DNA of 64,000 nt from positions 360,861 to 424,860 of the forward strand of contig SAUG01000046.1 of NCBI GenBank assembly GCA_011316305.1, in the 5' to 3' direction. How positions within the stretch are numbered: position 1 is the first letter of the stretch; the number at the start of each line of letters is the position of its first letter. Below the pieces are notes generated by a model. The model did no database searches. It had not been told where the DNA came from and saw only the letters and a program-made list of their open reading frames with translations. This DNA is from Rusavskia elegans. Its lineage: Eukaryota > Ascomycota > Lecanoromycetes > Teloschistales > Teloschistaceae. Shown piece by piece: positions 21,122 through 31,861 of this stretch. The position numbers and the translations under genes were made by a program.

Positions 21122-24088
21122 TCATCTCTCGTGGCCATTCCCGAACTGGGCGTTGCTATCCCCAATCTGTCCGTCGAATGCTGGATAGCCGATATTATTC
21201 AAGTCTGCCCAATCCCACTCGAGTGTCTGGGGAATCTGCCACAAGTCCTGAGGCACAAATGGCTGTTGGAAAGACCCCATGTTCACCGGTGAAGCCCCTA
21301 GATTGCCAAATTGTTGCATCTCGCTTTCAGGGAAGAGGGGTGTCATGCCAGATGCTGGGTTCATTACGCCTGAAAAGTCAAGCGGCGTCGACAGAGCTTC
21401 TTGACTGATACCTGAACCAAATCCATTGAGATTCTGGTTGAATGGTTGTTGGCTGACGTCAGGTGTAGAGAAGTTAGATGGAAACATGTTTGGCGACAGT
21501 TGTTGATTTTGCGAACTTGGAGTCAGCGGAGCATTGCGTTTTTGCGACCCCTGGTTCAGTGCTTGGATAGATTCGTCCAGTTCTCTGTTGCTTTTGCGCT
21601 TTCTCCTCGAGTGGGATTCTTTCTCGGCTTTGTCAAGCACCACCTTCGCAATCCGCTCGAACTCGACGCAAACCCCCAACATCCGCTTGACGCCACCTTG
21701 CTCTTCTGTCACAGCTAGCAGTGATAGAAAGTTCACTACTTGGTTCATCAGCCGGACGTCTGAACGCGCACGAGGGTCTTGTGGGTTCTGTAGGATATTT
21801 GCAAACAGAGTGACAAGGGCTGAGACTGGGAAATATAATATCAACCTTGGGACTGTTTAGCGAAGCATCAAGTTTAGCACGAGCACAGGCCGAAACCTAC
21901 CAGACACACGAATAATCACCCTGCGGAATGTACTTGATCAGATGGATGGACGCTCTTGCTGCTTGGACACACAATGCAGCCGAGGAAAATACTCTCGGAT
22001 TGAGCGGCCGGGCATTGAGCCCCTGAATCGCATAATTCGAGAGCCTGTTAGTCCAGTAACCATGGTGTACTGACATACGGTGAATAGTGGTGAGACAATT
22101 GTAGTAGGTGAAATGGAGGACAACAATGTGCAGGACCAGAGGAGGATGTGCTGCCTTGATCTCATGCTCTGGTCGAATATCGATGGGAATTGCATCCTTC
22201 CACTCTTCGAGCTCCTTGTCTAATTCACCAATCGTATTAAGTAAAGCGCCATCGGATTGCTTCGACGCCTTGGTAGAGTACAGCTGCTTGTATACCTTAC
22301 TCTCGATTACAGCGAAAGAGCACATCAAACGGAAGAGGTTGATCTTGCCCTTCCCACTCGTTAAGGGTATATTGCCAATGTTATCAGCTGGATCTTCGCT
22401 GGGTAGATCAACATTCATGTCATCGTCGTCCTGCGCTGGTGGACGACCGGATCTCAAACATATGCTATGAGGTTTGTTAGAGCAGGAACTTGTCGGCAGG
22501 GGTAGGGAAACTAACTCTTTGTCCAGAAGATATCCTATCCAGAACACTCTTTTCCGTTGTTCGATCTCTACAGGATTGAGATTGAAACCGGACCCTCTTT
22601 TATGAAGACCGATGCTGTTAGCTAGTCTAATAGCAGCCGCAACTAAGAAGAACGACGGTTGTGGGTTTGGAGTTCCCAACAGGAACATTGCCTAGAAACT
22701 CATCAGCTGTGTAGATCAGGGTGGGGGTTTTGCATGCGAACCATTCCGAGTAGCGCTTGCACACTCAAGAGATCCAAATTGCGCATTGTGAGCTCAGTCA
22801 GCACCCCCATAGCATTTTTAAGATACATCCAAGCTTTGTTGTCTTCTTCCTGAGGTACAAGGTTGCTCATGACACGTATTCTGTGAGCGATAGCCAGCGC
22901 CATATTGAAGCTAGCCCACCATCCCGAGCCTTCATAAGGCTGTCTTGAATACTGCCTGTTGACCAGATGCATGAACGTAGGTTCGTGGAAGAGGGGAAAC
23001 ATGCAATTGAAGTTGTCAAAGAAATCTTTGCAAAGGGAAAGCGCCTCATGCTGCGGCGGGATGGGCATGAAAGTCCGTCTGGCGAACATGTCGCTGAAGA
23101 TCTCAGGCCTCCAGTAAACCCATTTGGTGTCGTCCACTGCAGCCTTTGCTATCATTTCTTGGAATGAATTATCCCCAGTCTTCTCGTTGATCCATTGGAT
23201 ACCTTTAGGTGAGAATATCGAGAAGCCAGAGGAGGAGCCTGACGAAGTAAGCAGGAGACACATCTAAATAGCCCGTTGATCAATTACCGATGTATCGCGT
23301 CTCCCCACAATTATTGGTCACCAAGGAGCACATCATGTCTGATAACGCTTCTACCTCCTCTTCCGGTTTTTCCTCGTGGGACGACATAGGAGATGCCGCC
23401 GAACTTTGAGGAGACGGCAACTTGTTCGCTCGTTGAGGAGAAAAATGTGAGCCAGAGGCCGAACGAGGCTGGCTGACGGATAGCCGTGGGGTGTCTGACG
23501 GTGGCGTGGTATGGGATTTCTCCATTGTCTTGTCTGCCAATCTCTTCTCCAGCATACCCAGATCAGTTCGGTCAACATCCTCTTCATTCAGCAACCCGGA
23601 GAGTTTCAACAGGGCTTCCATGCGTCCAAGGCGATTCTCTAAGCCTTCAATGTACTTCGCACTGAGAATCGTGAGTGACTTTCAACTGACCACAAAGGAT
23701 GCTAACTCACCCTTTTGGTGGAGCGCGCTTCTTTTCCACGTGGGTAAAGACACATTCAGTCTTGTAGTTGATGCAGTGGGTGCATGCCGGCATCTTCCCG
23801 TCGCACTTGATCTTCTTCTTCCGGCACATGTCGCAGGCCTAGCATTTTTCCGGTCAGCGCCGTTCGGAGAGTAAGGTTCTAGAGCTATACCTTTGCAATC
23901 CTCCTCCTTTTCGCATCATCTCGGTCCTCGAACCCTTCGTTGATCTCGTCCCCATACTGATCGGATGGAATATCTAAGGCCGGTGACGAGAGGTTGTGCT
24001 CGTTTGCCCCCGCAATCTGAGGGGAAAGGTTCACAATTTGAGGAATATTGGGAGCGCTAGACTCGGGAGTCTGCTGGAAGGTATCCAT
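21122..24088 (-). CDS. Zn2Cys6 transcription factor with fungal-specific TF domain
   Basis: Seven exons (23891-24088, 23711-23838, 23288-23661, 22742-23238, 22516-22691, 21901-22464, 21122-21845), six introns of 49-55 bases, 886 residues, all phases closing. The zinc cluster starts right after the first intron: [21 protein letters not shown] and a sixth Cys, residues of about 68-95. A linker and short coiled coil follow ([17 protein letters not shown]). The fungal-specific TF domain spans about 230-620 ([12 protein letters not shown], then [22 protein letters not shown]). A Gln/Asn/Ser-rich tail of about 150 residues suits an activation domain. I chose the start at 24088 as the first in-frame ATG. 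The middle domain looks well conserved, but I cannot name the orthologue with confidence. Confidence 0.9.
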
Positions 24089-24290
24089 TGCGAGCCGCAA
24101 AAGGTGTACTAAAAGTCATGCGGTGATATCGTGGTTGGTGTCATTCTGATAGCTAAGGTCGCTTATTCCAAGAAGTAACTTTTCTCTACATAAGCCCAGC
24201 GGATGCTAGGTATGGGTGCACTGGTCGATAGATCAGGTTCATCGGCGGGTGGTATCATATCAGCGTCTATGCAGACCTCAGGCTGCAGTA
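24089..24290. promoter_or_regulatory. Proximal promoter of the Zn2Cys6 gene, cut by a MITE
   Basis: Only about 200 bases separate the start codon at 24088 from the TA at which MITE copy 1 is inserted. The MITE therefore sits inside the upstream region of this minus-strand gene. No specific binding site is identified. Confidence 0.4.
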
Positions 24291-24800
24291 CAGTCGTATT
24301 CAAAACCCTGGAGTTCCAGGAGGGGTCGGGCTGGGCAACATATATCAAATTCTACTACGAACCGGAACTTAGCAGGCTTATATTATAGCCTATAATAGAT
24401 ATATAAATAATATTAAGACTATAAATTAAAGACCTTCGTTTATATTAAAATTCTACTTCTTTAGATTTTTTTATTCTAATCGCTAGACTTTTTAATTTAA
24501 AACCTATAGGGTATTTAAAGACTTTCTATTTATAGTTATTTTTAGAGGTCTCCCGGCAGGGTATATAATAATATAAAATTAAAAAGAAAATATTTATTTT
24601 CTATAATTAAATACGAAGTATTCTACTAGAATATTTAATTATTATAGTCTTTAATCTATCCTTTTAGCTTTTTAAAATAGCCTCTTTAGAATCTTTAAAG
24701 TATATAATTTACCTAGTTTAAAATTCCTGGTTATAGTAGAATTTAATATATATTGCCTAGCCCGACCCCTCCTGGAACTTCAGGGTTTTGAATACGACTG
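24291..24800. mobile_element. Tc1/mariner-type MITE, copy 1
   Basis: A 510-base element flanked by TA on both sides (24289-24290 and 24801-24802). Its ends are inverted repeats of about 65 bases starting CAGTCGTATTCAAAACCCT. The TA duplication and CAGT-type terminus point to the Tc1/mariner superfamily (pogo/Fot1-like). There is no transposase frame, so it is non-autonomous. The core is AT-rich and nearly CA/TG-free. The left terminal repeat still reads GGGCTGGGCAACATATATCA, while the right one carries the C-to-T and G-to-A changes expected of RIP. A second copy lies at 36141-36633 in the opposite orientation. Confidence 0.9.
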
Positions 24801-24910
24801 TATTCGTCCCTCTGGTAGCCGTAAGGCTGACGTCAGATCCTTCCTAACCGCTTGCAACAATAATCAAGGAGAGTAAGTGCATATTCAATGACCCATGATC
24901 AAATATGTAA

Positions 24911-26406
24911 GAGGTCCTCAATACTGATACCCTGAAGGCTCTCGCTGACAGCAGAAGGCCTCCATTAAAAGCGCATGAGGTGCTTCAGCATCCGAAATTC
25001 GGTCATACTACTTTGGATCTCGTCCCAGATAAGAAAGGAAAACTCCATGTAGCAAGGGATCGTGGTGGTCCATTGAACATAGCCTATGAAGTTCATGGCA
25101 CTGGTCCACACTATCTGGTGGTATGACTTCCAAAAGCAGTCCATGTAAAGCTGATGTTCTTGTCCTGGGTTTACCCTCGAGTTTCGAACGAGACGCATTG
25201 TACTGTTCATGAATTTCTTTGCGTGCCATGATTTCCATTTCCCTTGCTTATTGAGATATCTCTTCCTACTTCGTTTTCGTAGCCTTGGTGAGACCGCTAA
25301 ACCATCCAATTAGTTCATCATGGGCCTCGGTACCTTTAAAACTCATTGGCAGCGGCAAGTACAATATTTCGGACATGAACAAGGCTCGCAATATTCGTGC
25401 CTTATATTCGACAATAGAGGCATGGGGGAATCAGACAAGCCATTGGCGCGATATTCGACCACGGAAATGGCTAAGGATACATTGGAGCTCACTGACTTTC
25501 TTGGATGGACGTCATTCCGGCAACTTCATATTATCGGCGTCAGTATGGGTGGCATGATTGCCCAAGAACTTGTATGTTACGAAAAGTATCTATATAGTAG
25601 CCATGAAGCCTTTAACTCAGTCTCCATCGTTATCTAGGCATTGATGATCCCTGACAGAGTAGCTTCGCTATCCCTTGTGTCGACCGCGGCTCGATTGGTC
25701 AACACAGTGGTCAGTTCTCTTTCACGTACGAGGTTATAGGACATGACTAACCACGAGAACAGGGGTATTGGAAGAATCTCCGCAACCGGATCAGCATGGT
25801 AACGATACTTCCCCTAGAGCCATCCAGCTACCACTTGGAAGCTGCACTGTGCACTTCAAATCTCACTAAACTACGACTGACTGAAGGCTCATAACAGTTG
25901 TATGATTCTAAGATGTCTATAATCTCAAGATCTACTGATTAGGCTTCAGCAATCCCTTCAAATCTCTCGACGTTCAGCTCATCGACCTGAAAGCGCGGGC
26001 GTTTAGCCAGTCGTGGCTCGAAGCTCCCGACGATTATGGAGATTTCCCCACGAATGGTGACCGTGTCGCTGCTATGGAACTCGAGAAAAGACAAGATGTC
26101 GAAGGTTTCACACGGAAAGGTTTCATATGCCAGGCGATTGCCGCAGGATGGCACCACAAGAGTCCCGAGCAACTAAAAGAGCTCGCAGATAGAGTAGGTA
26201 GGCAGAGGATCCAGGTGCTGCATGGGACCCTGGACAACATGATCACCGCGCCGCATGGAGATATTTTAGCACGAGAACTTGGTGAGGAAGAAGGGGTGAC
26301 CAAGATCATTGTAGAGGGAAGGGGTCATGTGTTACATTTGGAGGAGGAGAAGCTGTATCGGGAGGTGCTGCAAAAGATGGTTGAGAAGACAGAGAAACTA
26401 GGATGA
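24911..26406 (+). pseudogene. Alpha/beta hydrolase, apparently damaged
   Basis: Exon-like blocks 24911-25120, 25314-25571, 25638-25709, 25763-25798 and 25943-26406 encode a typical fungal alpha/beta hydrolase. They read GHTTLDLVPDKKGKL, then IMGLGTFKTHWQRQ, the nucleophile elbow GVSMGG (Ser in GxSxG), MIPDRVASLSLVSTAARL, and a C-terminal GRGHVLHLE that would supply the catalytic His. Two things are wrong. The first block has no in-frame ATG before its upstream stop at 24908. The last intron (GT at 25799, AG ending 25942) leaves the frame one base out, so no canonical splice joins exons 4 and 5. MITE copy 1 ends 110 bases upstream. Family assignment is firm; decay rather than an undetected exon or sequencing error is inference. 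Confidence 0.6.
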
Positions 26407-26612
26407 ATGAGACTGCCACAGGCATAGTTCGTTGATATTATTAGTTCGAGATGTAGTATACTTGTACATCTGTATGAGTAGACTAGGCATCTCCCTTCCA
26501 AACTGAACGCCAGAGTGAAGATTCACACTGTCTCCATGGCGGTACGGTGCGCCCAGTACCAGTAGCCCCCCAGCGCCTCGCTAAATTCAGACCAAAATAT
26601 GTATGCTGCGAC

Positions 26613-27031
26613 TCAATGTTTCTCCAGGAACTCTTTCGCTTCGTTGATTTTCGTAGCCAGGTAAGGACTGCCGCCTCGATCGGGATGGTTTAGAAGCATG
26701 AGTTGACGGTGGTGTTTCCGGATTTTCTCCTTTGTCAACATTCGTTCGCTGTCTCTTGTTAGTAGAGCGTCGTGCCGTTAGGTATGGAGGCGGGCGCGGG
26801 GACTTGAGCTGTAATATCAGAGCGGCCTCTCTTCGATTCATCCTGGGCTCAAAGCCACCTTTGTAAAAAGCCCTCCCCATCGCTCCAACTTGTCCTCGAG
26901 ATTTGCGGAGTGCGACGATGCCAGCGCGACCCTGCATTCCATATTAGCATGTTGCTGCTTGCAGCAGGTAATAGACTTACTAGAAACGCTGCAGTGGCAA
27001 CACCAACACCGACAGCTAGGATACTCGTCAT
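26613..27031 (-). CDS. PAM18: Pam18/Tim14, J-protein of the mitochondrial import motor
   Basis: Three exons (26981-27031, 26804-26931, 26613-26748) give 104 residues, the usual length of fungal Pam18. A single N-terminal membrane segment ([16 protein letters not shown]) anchors it in the inner membrane. [25 protein letters not shown] leads into the J domain, with the HPD motif in [15 protein letters not shown] and the end [12 protein letters not shown]. It stimulates mitochondrial Hsp70 at the TIM23 channel, paired with Pam16. The second intron's donor is the weak GTCCCC; I accept it because it alone gives the expected [15 protein letters not shown] and a closed frame. The start of RLP24 lies 236 bases away on the other strand. 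Confidence 0.9.
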
Positions 27032-27267
27032 ATTATCGAAGGCGATTCTGGTTAAGGAAGAGCCTGTCGTCGGTGAAGTGTCTTGTACGTTTGCCCGATG
27101 TTGGTCCGTGCACCAACTTTCCGAGCGAGCCGAGGTCGCTAAATTATAAAGCAGACAATTTCGTACTCAATTCTGTACTTTACTTCAGCGACTGCGCAAT
27201 AATCACCGGGGTGTAGTAACCTCTTTCGAGACGGCTTGTATCCCTGTTGTCTCGGCGTATCGTCAAG
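27032..27267. promoter_or_regulatory. Shared divergent promoter, PAM18 and RLP24
   Basis: Only 236 bases separate the start codons of the two divergent genes, so both must be driven from this interval. No TATA box or named site is assigned. Confidence 0.5.
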
Positions 27268-28040
27268 ATGAGAATTGAGACATGTAAATCATCACCCTAG
27301 ATCTTTTTTTGTCTACCAACTGACAGCCCCATTCAGGCTATTTCTGTTCACAGCCTTGCTACCCGTCAAAAGGTTTGTCATACGCCCATCCATATAAGTC
27401 TTCTTTAATGGACAAACAGGCATAACATTCGTCCGTAACGATGCAAAGAAGTTCATGTTCTGTCGGTCGAAATGTCACAAGAATGTTCGCATGAAAAGTG
27501 ACCTGTCTTGAAGCATCGTGCTGATTATGTGTAGTTCAAGATGAAGAGAAATCCTCGGAAGGTGCCATTCCATCTCTGCATTTCAACCGTTTGACGCAAG
27601 ATACTCATTTTCGCGTATAGCTCAAATGGACAAAAGCTTTCCGAAAAGCTGCGGGCAAAGAGATGGTCGTGGATAGCACTCTGCAATTCGCCGCTCGACG
27701 CAACGTTCCTGTCCGCTACAACCGTGATCACGTAGCCACGACTCTCAAAGCTATGCAACGAGTCTCAGAGATCCGCGCCAAGAGGGAGAGGGTATTCTAC
27801 AAGAACCGTATGGCTGGTAATAAGGAAAGAGAAAGGGCAGCAGACCGGAAACTGGTGGCCGAGAACGAGCATCTCTTGCCCAAATTGCGGGCTTCGGAGC
27901 GCATTGCGGCGGAGTTGGAGCAAGAGCCTTTGGTCGAAAATATTGAGCAGGAGGTACCGCCTCAAAAGCTCAAGAGGAAGCAGAAAACCAAGCAACGGCT
28001 CCTTGTCGGTGGGGGCGTGGAGGAGATGGACGTCGATTGA
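27268..28040 (+). CDS. RLP24: Ribosome biogenesis protein Rlp24
   Basis: Five exons (27268-27283, 27337-27372, 27420-27484, 27535-27561, 27621-28040) give 187 residues. The first four exons are tiny (16, 36, 65 and 27 bases). They encode the L24e-type zinc domain, [18 protein letters not shown] followed by [11 protein letters not shown] and [18 protein letters not shown], with four Cys in two pairs. Then comes [22 protein letters not shown] and the basic, charged tail typical of Rlp24 rather than ribosomal L24. Rlp24 occupies the L24 site on cytoplasm-bound pre-60S particles and recruits the AAA-ATPase Drg1 for its own release. All five junctions are GT-AG and match the family consensus. Confidence 0.95.
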
Positions 28041-28175
28041 CGAAACTACGGTGGCATGGTATCCTCTTTCATCTAAGCGTGGCGTTGGGGATCAAACAAA
28101 TCAAGGAATCTTTATACTCAGCCGAAGGGTATCTGATTTCTCTGGTTCCTATTCGACCAAGGTTTCTTGCTGCAT

Positions 28176-28679
28176 TCATGGATTCGCCAGATGTGCCTTC
28201 TCCGGTGCTCTCAACCCCTTCTCCACATCCTGGACAGTGTCCTCATATGCCTGCTTCTGCTTCTGCGCCTCGCTTGCTTTCGTTTCAGTATCATCCACAG
28301 AAGGACCTTTGTCCGAGCCTCGAAGGTTTCCCGCACCACCTCTCCCGTAGAATCCTCCCTCAGGTACCGTTTGCTCCCTTGTGCTTGGTGTCATGTCCAC
28401 TGAGCGTTTGCGCTCGGCAGCATCAGAAGCACTGTTGTAATTCCCGGCTCCGCCACGGCCAGAGTGGATGTATTCTGGTTCTTTTGCGTCCGAGGCCCGG
28501 AGCTCGCCTGCAATTATCGGCTGAGCTTCTATGTCCTTAGGTAATCTCAGTATTGATGCCTTGTTCTGACTGCGGGGACGTACCTCTGCGGCCTGCTTCT
28601 GGGCTTGTTGAATGTCCTGACTGCTGTAGTAATTACCAGCTCCCCCTCGACCAACTTTGCGATACGTGTCCGAGGCCAT
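28176..28679 (-). CDS. Par32-like protein with GRGGAGN repeats
   Basis: One exon, 167 residues. Three GRGGAGN motifs occur: near residue 10 (VGRGGAGNYY), near 74 (SGRGGAGNYN) and near 112 (YGRGGAGNLR). They sit in a hydrophilic, probably disordered chain. Repeats of this kind define the DUF3602/Par32 group; yeast Par32 (Amu1) is a phosphoprotein linked to TORC1 and to inhibition of ammonium transporters. Function here is inferred from that family only. A GTACGT at about 28584 looks like a donor, but splicing there breaks the frame, so I keep a single exon. Confidence 0.75.
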   Translation of the reverse strand: MASDTYRKVGRGGAGNYYSSQDIQQAQKQAAEVRPRSQNKASILRLPKDIEAQPIIAGELRASDAKEPEYIHSGRGGAGNYNSASDAAERKRSVDMTPSTREQTVPEGGFYGRGGAGNLRGSDKGPSVDDTETKASEAQKQKQAYEDTVQDVEKGLRAPEKAHLANP

Positions 28680-28994
28680 TGGGTGAGTGAATTGGATTAT
28701 CTAATAGATTTGAGTTAGTTGGGTAATGGATGTTGGCATAGATGGCAGACTGACGCCCGAAGGAATTCAAAATCCCGTCATACCAAGACATCAAGCCACG
28801 CTGTCAAAGAAGCAATGAATGTATCCTTCCTGGTGCCTTCCATCAATGCAACAAAAATGGCAGCAGTCATGGGGCATGGTCCTGACATTCCGTGCTTAGC
28901 GGCATTGACTCTGTGACGTCGTGCGCCCTGGGCCAGACGACGTCGTGTCGAATTTCATGAGCAGAATCAAAGCAACGTTGACTGAATATCAACC
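28680..28994. promoter_or_regulatory. Divergent promoter region
   Basis: The 315 bases between the Par32-like gene (-) and the second Zn2Cys6 regulator (+). It includes a palindrome-like pair of TGACGTCGT / GACGACGTCGT sequences at about 28914-28946, each containing a GACGTC-type core. That could be a bZIP (CRE/ATF-like) target, but this is inference. Confidence 0.35.
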
Positions 28995-30383
28995 ATGGTC
29001 TCCAGAAGAAGTCATCAGAAGTCTGTGAACCCAGCCATCTTTAACACCTTGGATTATCATTAACCATCATTGTCCAGGTCCCGGACGGGCTGTGCGCAGT
29101 GCAAGAAACGTCGAATTAAGGTAACTTTCCCGTTGCGTATTCGCATCGCCAGCTCTCGTATTCTCTCACGGCTGAAGTGGACTGACACTTGCACTCAGTG
29201 CGATGAATTACGTCCTGCCTGCTCGAATTGTGTCAAACACTCAATCACGTGTGATTTCCAGACTGGCAGTCCCTCATCGGCATCTCCTGCGCATCCTCCC
29301 AAACTGCTCAAGCAGGTATCGAGTCTTAAGAGCCCTGGCTCCAGACGCTCAAGCGTGAGGTCGAGGCCTGTTATTTCGAATGGATTGGATCCCGGAGAAC
29401 TTCAGATGGGAGATCTTGAGCTCTTGCATCAATTTGTTACCTCAACATGCTACACCACTTCGAATCGATCGGAATCCCACGACCTTTGGCGCATCACAGT
29501 GCCTAAAGAGGGCTTCCATCATGACTTTTTGATGCGCGGCATCCTTGCGATCGCGGCGCACCATTTCAGCCATTTGAGACCCGATAGAGCGGCGGATTAT
29601 CAGAACATTGCGCACAGTCATCAAGACAAAGCACTAAGCACGTTCCAGACTGCTATTACCAACATGAACGAGACGAATTGCCATGCTTTCTTCGCGCTCT
29701 CATCTCTCATTGTGGTCTACGCTTTTGCATCACCCCGGAAACCAGGCACCCTCGCTCTCACCGACGACAGCCAGGACAGCCCCGGGGAAGCGTCATGGCT
29801 GCCGATGATCCGTGGTGTCAATTCGATTCTTCAGCAGGTGTGGCCGTGGGTGGAGGGTGGACCTCTCCGTGGACTTCTGCAACCTGGCGTATTCAACACG
29901 ATGGATATCCGGCTACCCAAACCGGCTACGCATCAACTCAAGGAACTTGCGGGGTTGTGCGAAACGGCGGAAGGCGGCGAAGAGGCTGTTGCAGCCTATC
30001 GAGACGCGGTGAGAGCGCTGCAAAAGTGCTACGCCAAAATCTTCACGAGGGCAGCAGTCGAATGCGAAGTAGGCACGGCTTTCACTTGGCCAGTCGAAGT
30101 GCCGGATAAATTCATTCAACTTCTCAATGCGCGGGCGCCGGAAGCACTGGTGATTCTAGCCCATTACTGCGTAGTACTCCACCACCTGGATGATTATTGG
30201 TGGATGAAAGGATGGGCGGAGCATGTAATGGGAAACATCTACAAGGAGTTGAATGGATCGTGGAGGGAATGGATCCAATGGCCGTCGGACACGATCTCTC
30301 GGAACGAGCGATGTTTAGTCTGGAGACCATTGTCGCCGGATATGATACCGAGTCAGACTCCGGTATCTATGACCAGCTCATGA
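28995..30383 (+). CDS. Zn2Cys6 transcription factor, UPC2-like group
   Basis: Three exons (28995-29020, 29078-29120, 29199-30383) give 417 residues. The N-terminus reads MVSRRSHQKSRTGCAQCKKR followed by RIKCDELRPACSNCVKHSITCDF, a complete six-Cys binuclear cluster at residues 14-41 with the start typical of the Upc2/sterol-uptake-control group. The rest is a C-terminal helical domain (FVTSTCYTTSNRSESHDLWR; LAIAAHHFSHLRP). The start at 28995 and donor GTCTGT give the expected HQKSRTGC junction. The second intron is 78 bases, a multiple of three without a stop, and lies inside the zinc cluster. Target genes cannot be inferred. Confidence 0.88.
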
Positions 30384-31861
30384 GGTAACAAACAATGTAT
30401 TGTTGAAGTATTGGGCGACTTGGCATGTAAAATCAACTCACTGGCGCTTATGACGGCAGACAGCGGCAATACTTTAGTGTCCCACTTGTTTGAGGATTGA
30501 TATCGCTGTACCTACTACCTACGGAATAGAGTACCGCTCTTTCTGCTTCTAGACTTTACCACGATACTGCTACCAACCGGGGCACAGTCTTCTTCGTCGT
30601 GTGGAAACAGGTACGGTGTCAGTCAACGCCAAGCTCGGCCCGCTTTGGAGTAGCTGGGATGGCATGCATAAAAGGCGCACTCAAACCGAATTCCACTTTG
30701 ATGCCATCGCAGTAGGACCGAGGGAAAGAACAAGCCGTCGAAACGGACGGGATGATCTTGAGGATGGATATCTTCCTCCGACTTGAAGACATCTGAAAGC
30801 GCCCTCTCGACCACAGGAACATATCCAATAATAATGTCAGGAAATCGAAGTAGATTTGCACGGAGTCCAACAGCATCGGGCCCAAGCTCCGAGAGGGCGC
30901 CGAGAGCACTGGCAGACGGGAAAGTCTAAAGTAGGTTGGATCAGCGTTCAGCAGCGGAACGGCTGGCGACATTAACGAGGCTAAAGCTCCGAATCCACTG
31001 GTCGAGATTCCGGTCAAAGCGCGGGGTTGCTGCACTGGCACATCTGCTTATTGTTCAAGACGGGGGATCCATTGGCAATCGAATCCAGGAACAAGTGGGG
31101 CCTGCAAGAAACGTGTACTCCGTACATAGTACTCGTACCGGAGATCCCTAGCTGGGCCAAGGAAGATGTCCTCCACGAAGAGTCACTCCTTCATGGGTCA
31201 TGGGGCAAGTGACAGAGAAATCAAGGCAGCATTGCCGTCAAGTAGATGATCGTGTCCATCATCCATCGCCATGGCGCAAAGATTCGCAATCAGCTGGCCA
31301 GAATGAGAGGCAGATGATCCTCCCATTCTGATTACTTTATTCGCACTTAACGGCCCACTTCCGGCCTAGCCACCTTTCATGCCCGCAACTGCAAGCCGGC
31401 TCCCCCTCATCCACTCGACTACTGAATCTCGTTCCTGTTATCCTTCATAGACGTCGTTTTTATTTCTTGCTCACTTCCTTTTCCTCGCTCGCTTCCTTGC
31501 TCGTCGACTCAATGGCGTACCTTCGTTGCCCGTTCCAGCACCATTGAGCCGCCCCTCACTCGTATATAGCTATTCATCGACTGATTAGGCTGCGCCTCAC
31601 CCATCAGCTAAAAGACGCCCGCAGCCAAATCCCCAATTAAGCAACTCGGCTTGCATCTCAGTCCTTGTCTGTACTCTGCTCGGTTTTCCACTTGGACAAA
31701 CATCAGCTTCCCAGCCCGGTATCTGCGGCTGCATCTTTGTTGTTGTCCACGGGCACCGCTAGATTGCCGTTCTTCCAGCTTGCTCCTTGGATTCCTCTGT
31801 CTCTTTGGAGAGCTTCTGATTAGGCCCATTGAAGCGTGGTGATCGAGTCAGCTCGTCTGCC
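30384..31861. other. Intergenic region containing a gene remnant
   Basis: The interval lies between two plus-strand regulators. Apart from the minus-strand remnant at 30623-31040, the stretch 31040-31861 shows no gene. The last 400 bases are pyrimidine-rich and look like the promoter and leader of the C2H2 gene. Confidence 0.5.
30623..31040 (-). pseudogene. Possible 3' remnant of an unidentified gene
   Basis: A 303-base open block (30623-30925) ends in a stop. It is preceded by a plausible 51-base intron (GTTAAT at 30976, CGCTGATCC branch, TTTAG at 30926) and a second in-frame block (30977 to about 31040). Together they would read RFDRNLDQWIRSFSL, then TFPSASALGALSELGPDAVG and LRFPDIIIGYVPVVERALSD. 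The sequence looks like real globular protein. I find no start or upstream exons, so it may be a truncated gene or the end of one whose 5' part I missed. The family is not recognised. Confidence 0.35.

Noticed and set aside
24291..24800. Solo LTR
   Set aside because: The ends are inverted repeats with a TA duplication, not direct TG...CA ends with a 4-6 base duplication.
28528..28584. Possible intron (GTACGT...ATAG) in the Par32-like gene
   Set aside because: Removing it shifts the frame and meets an early stop; the unspliced frame is continuous.
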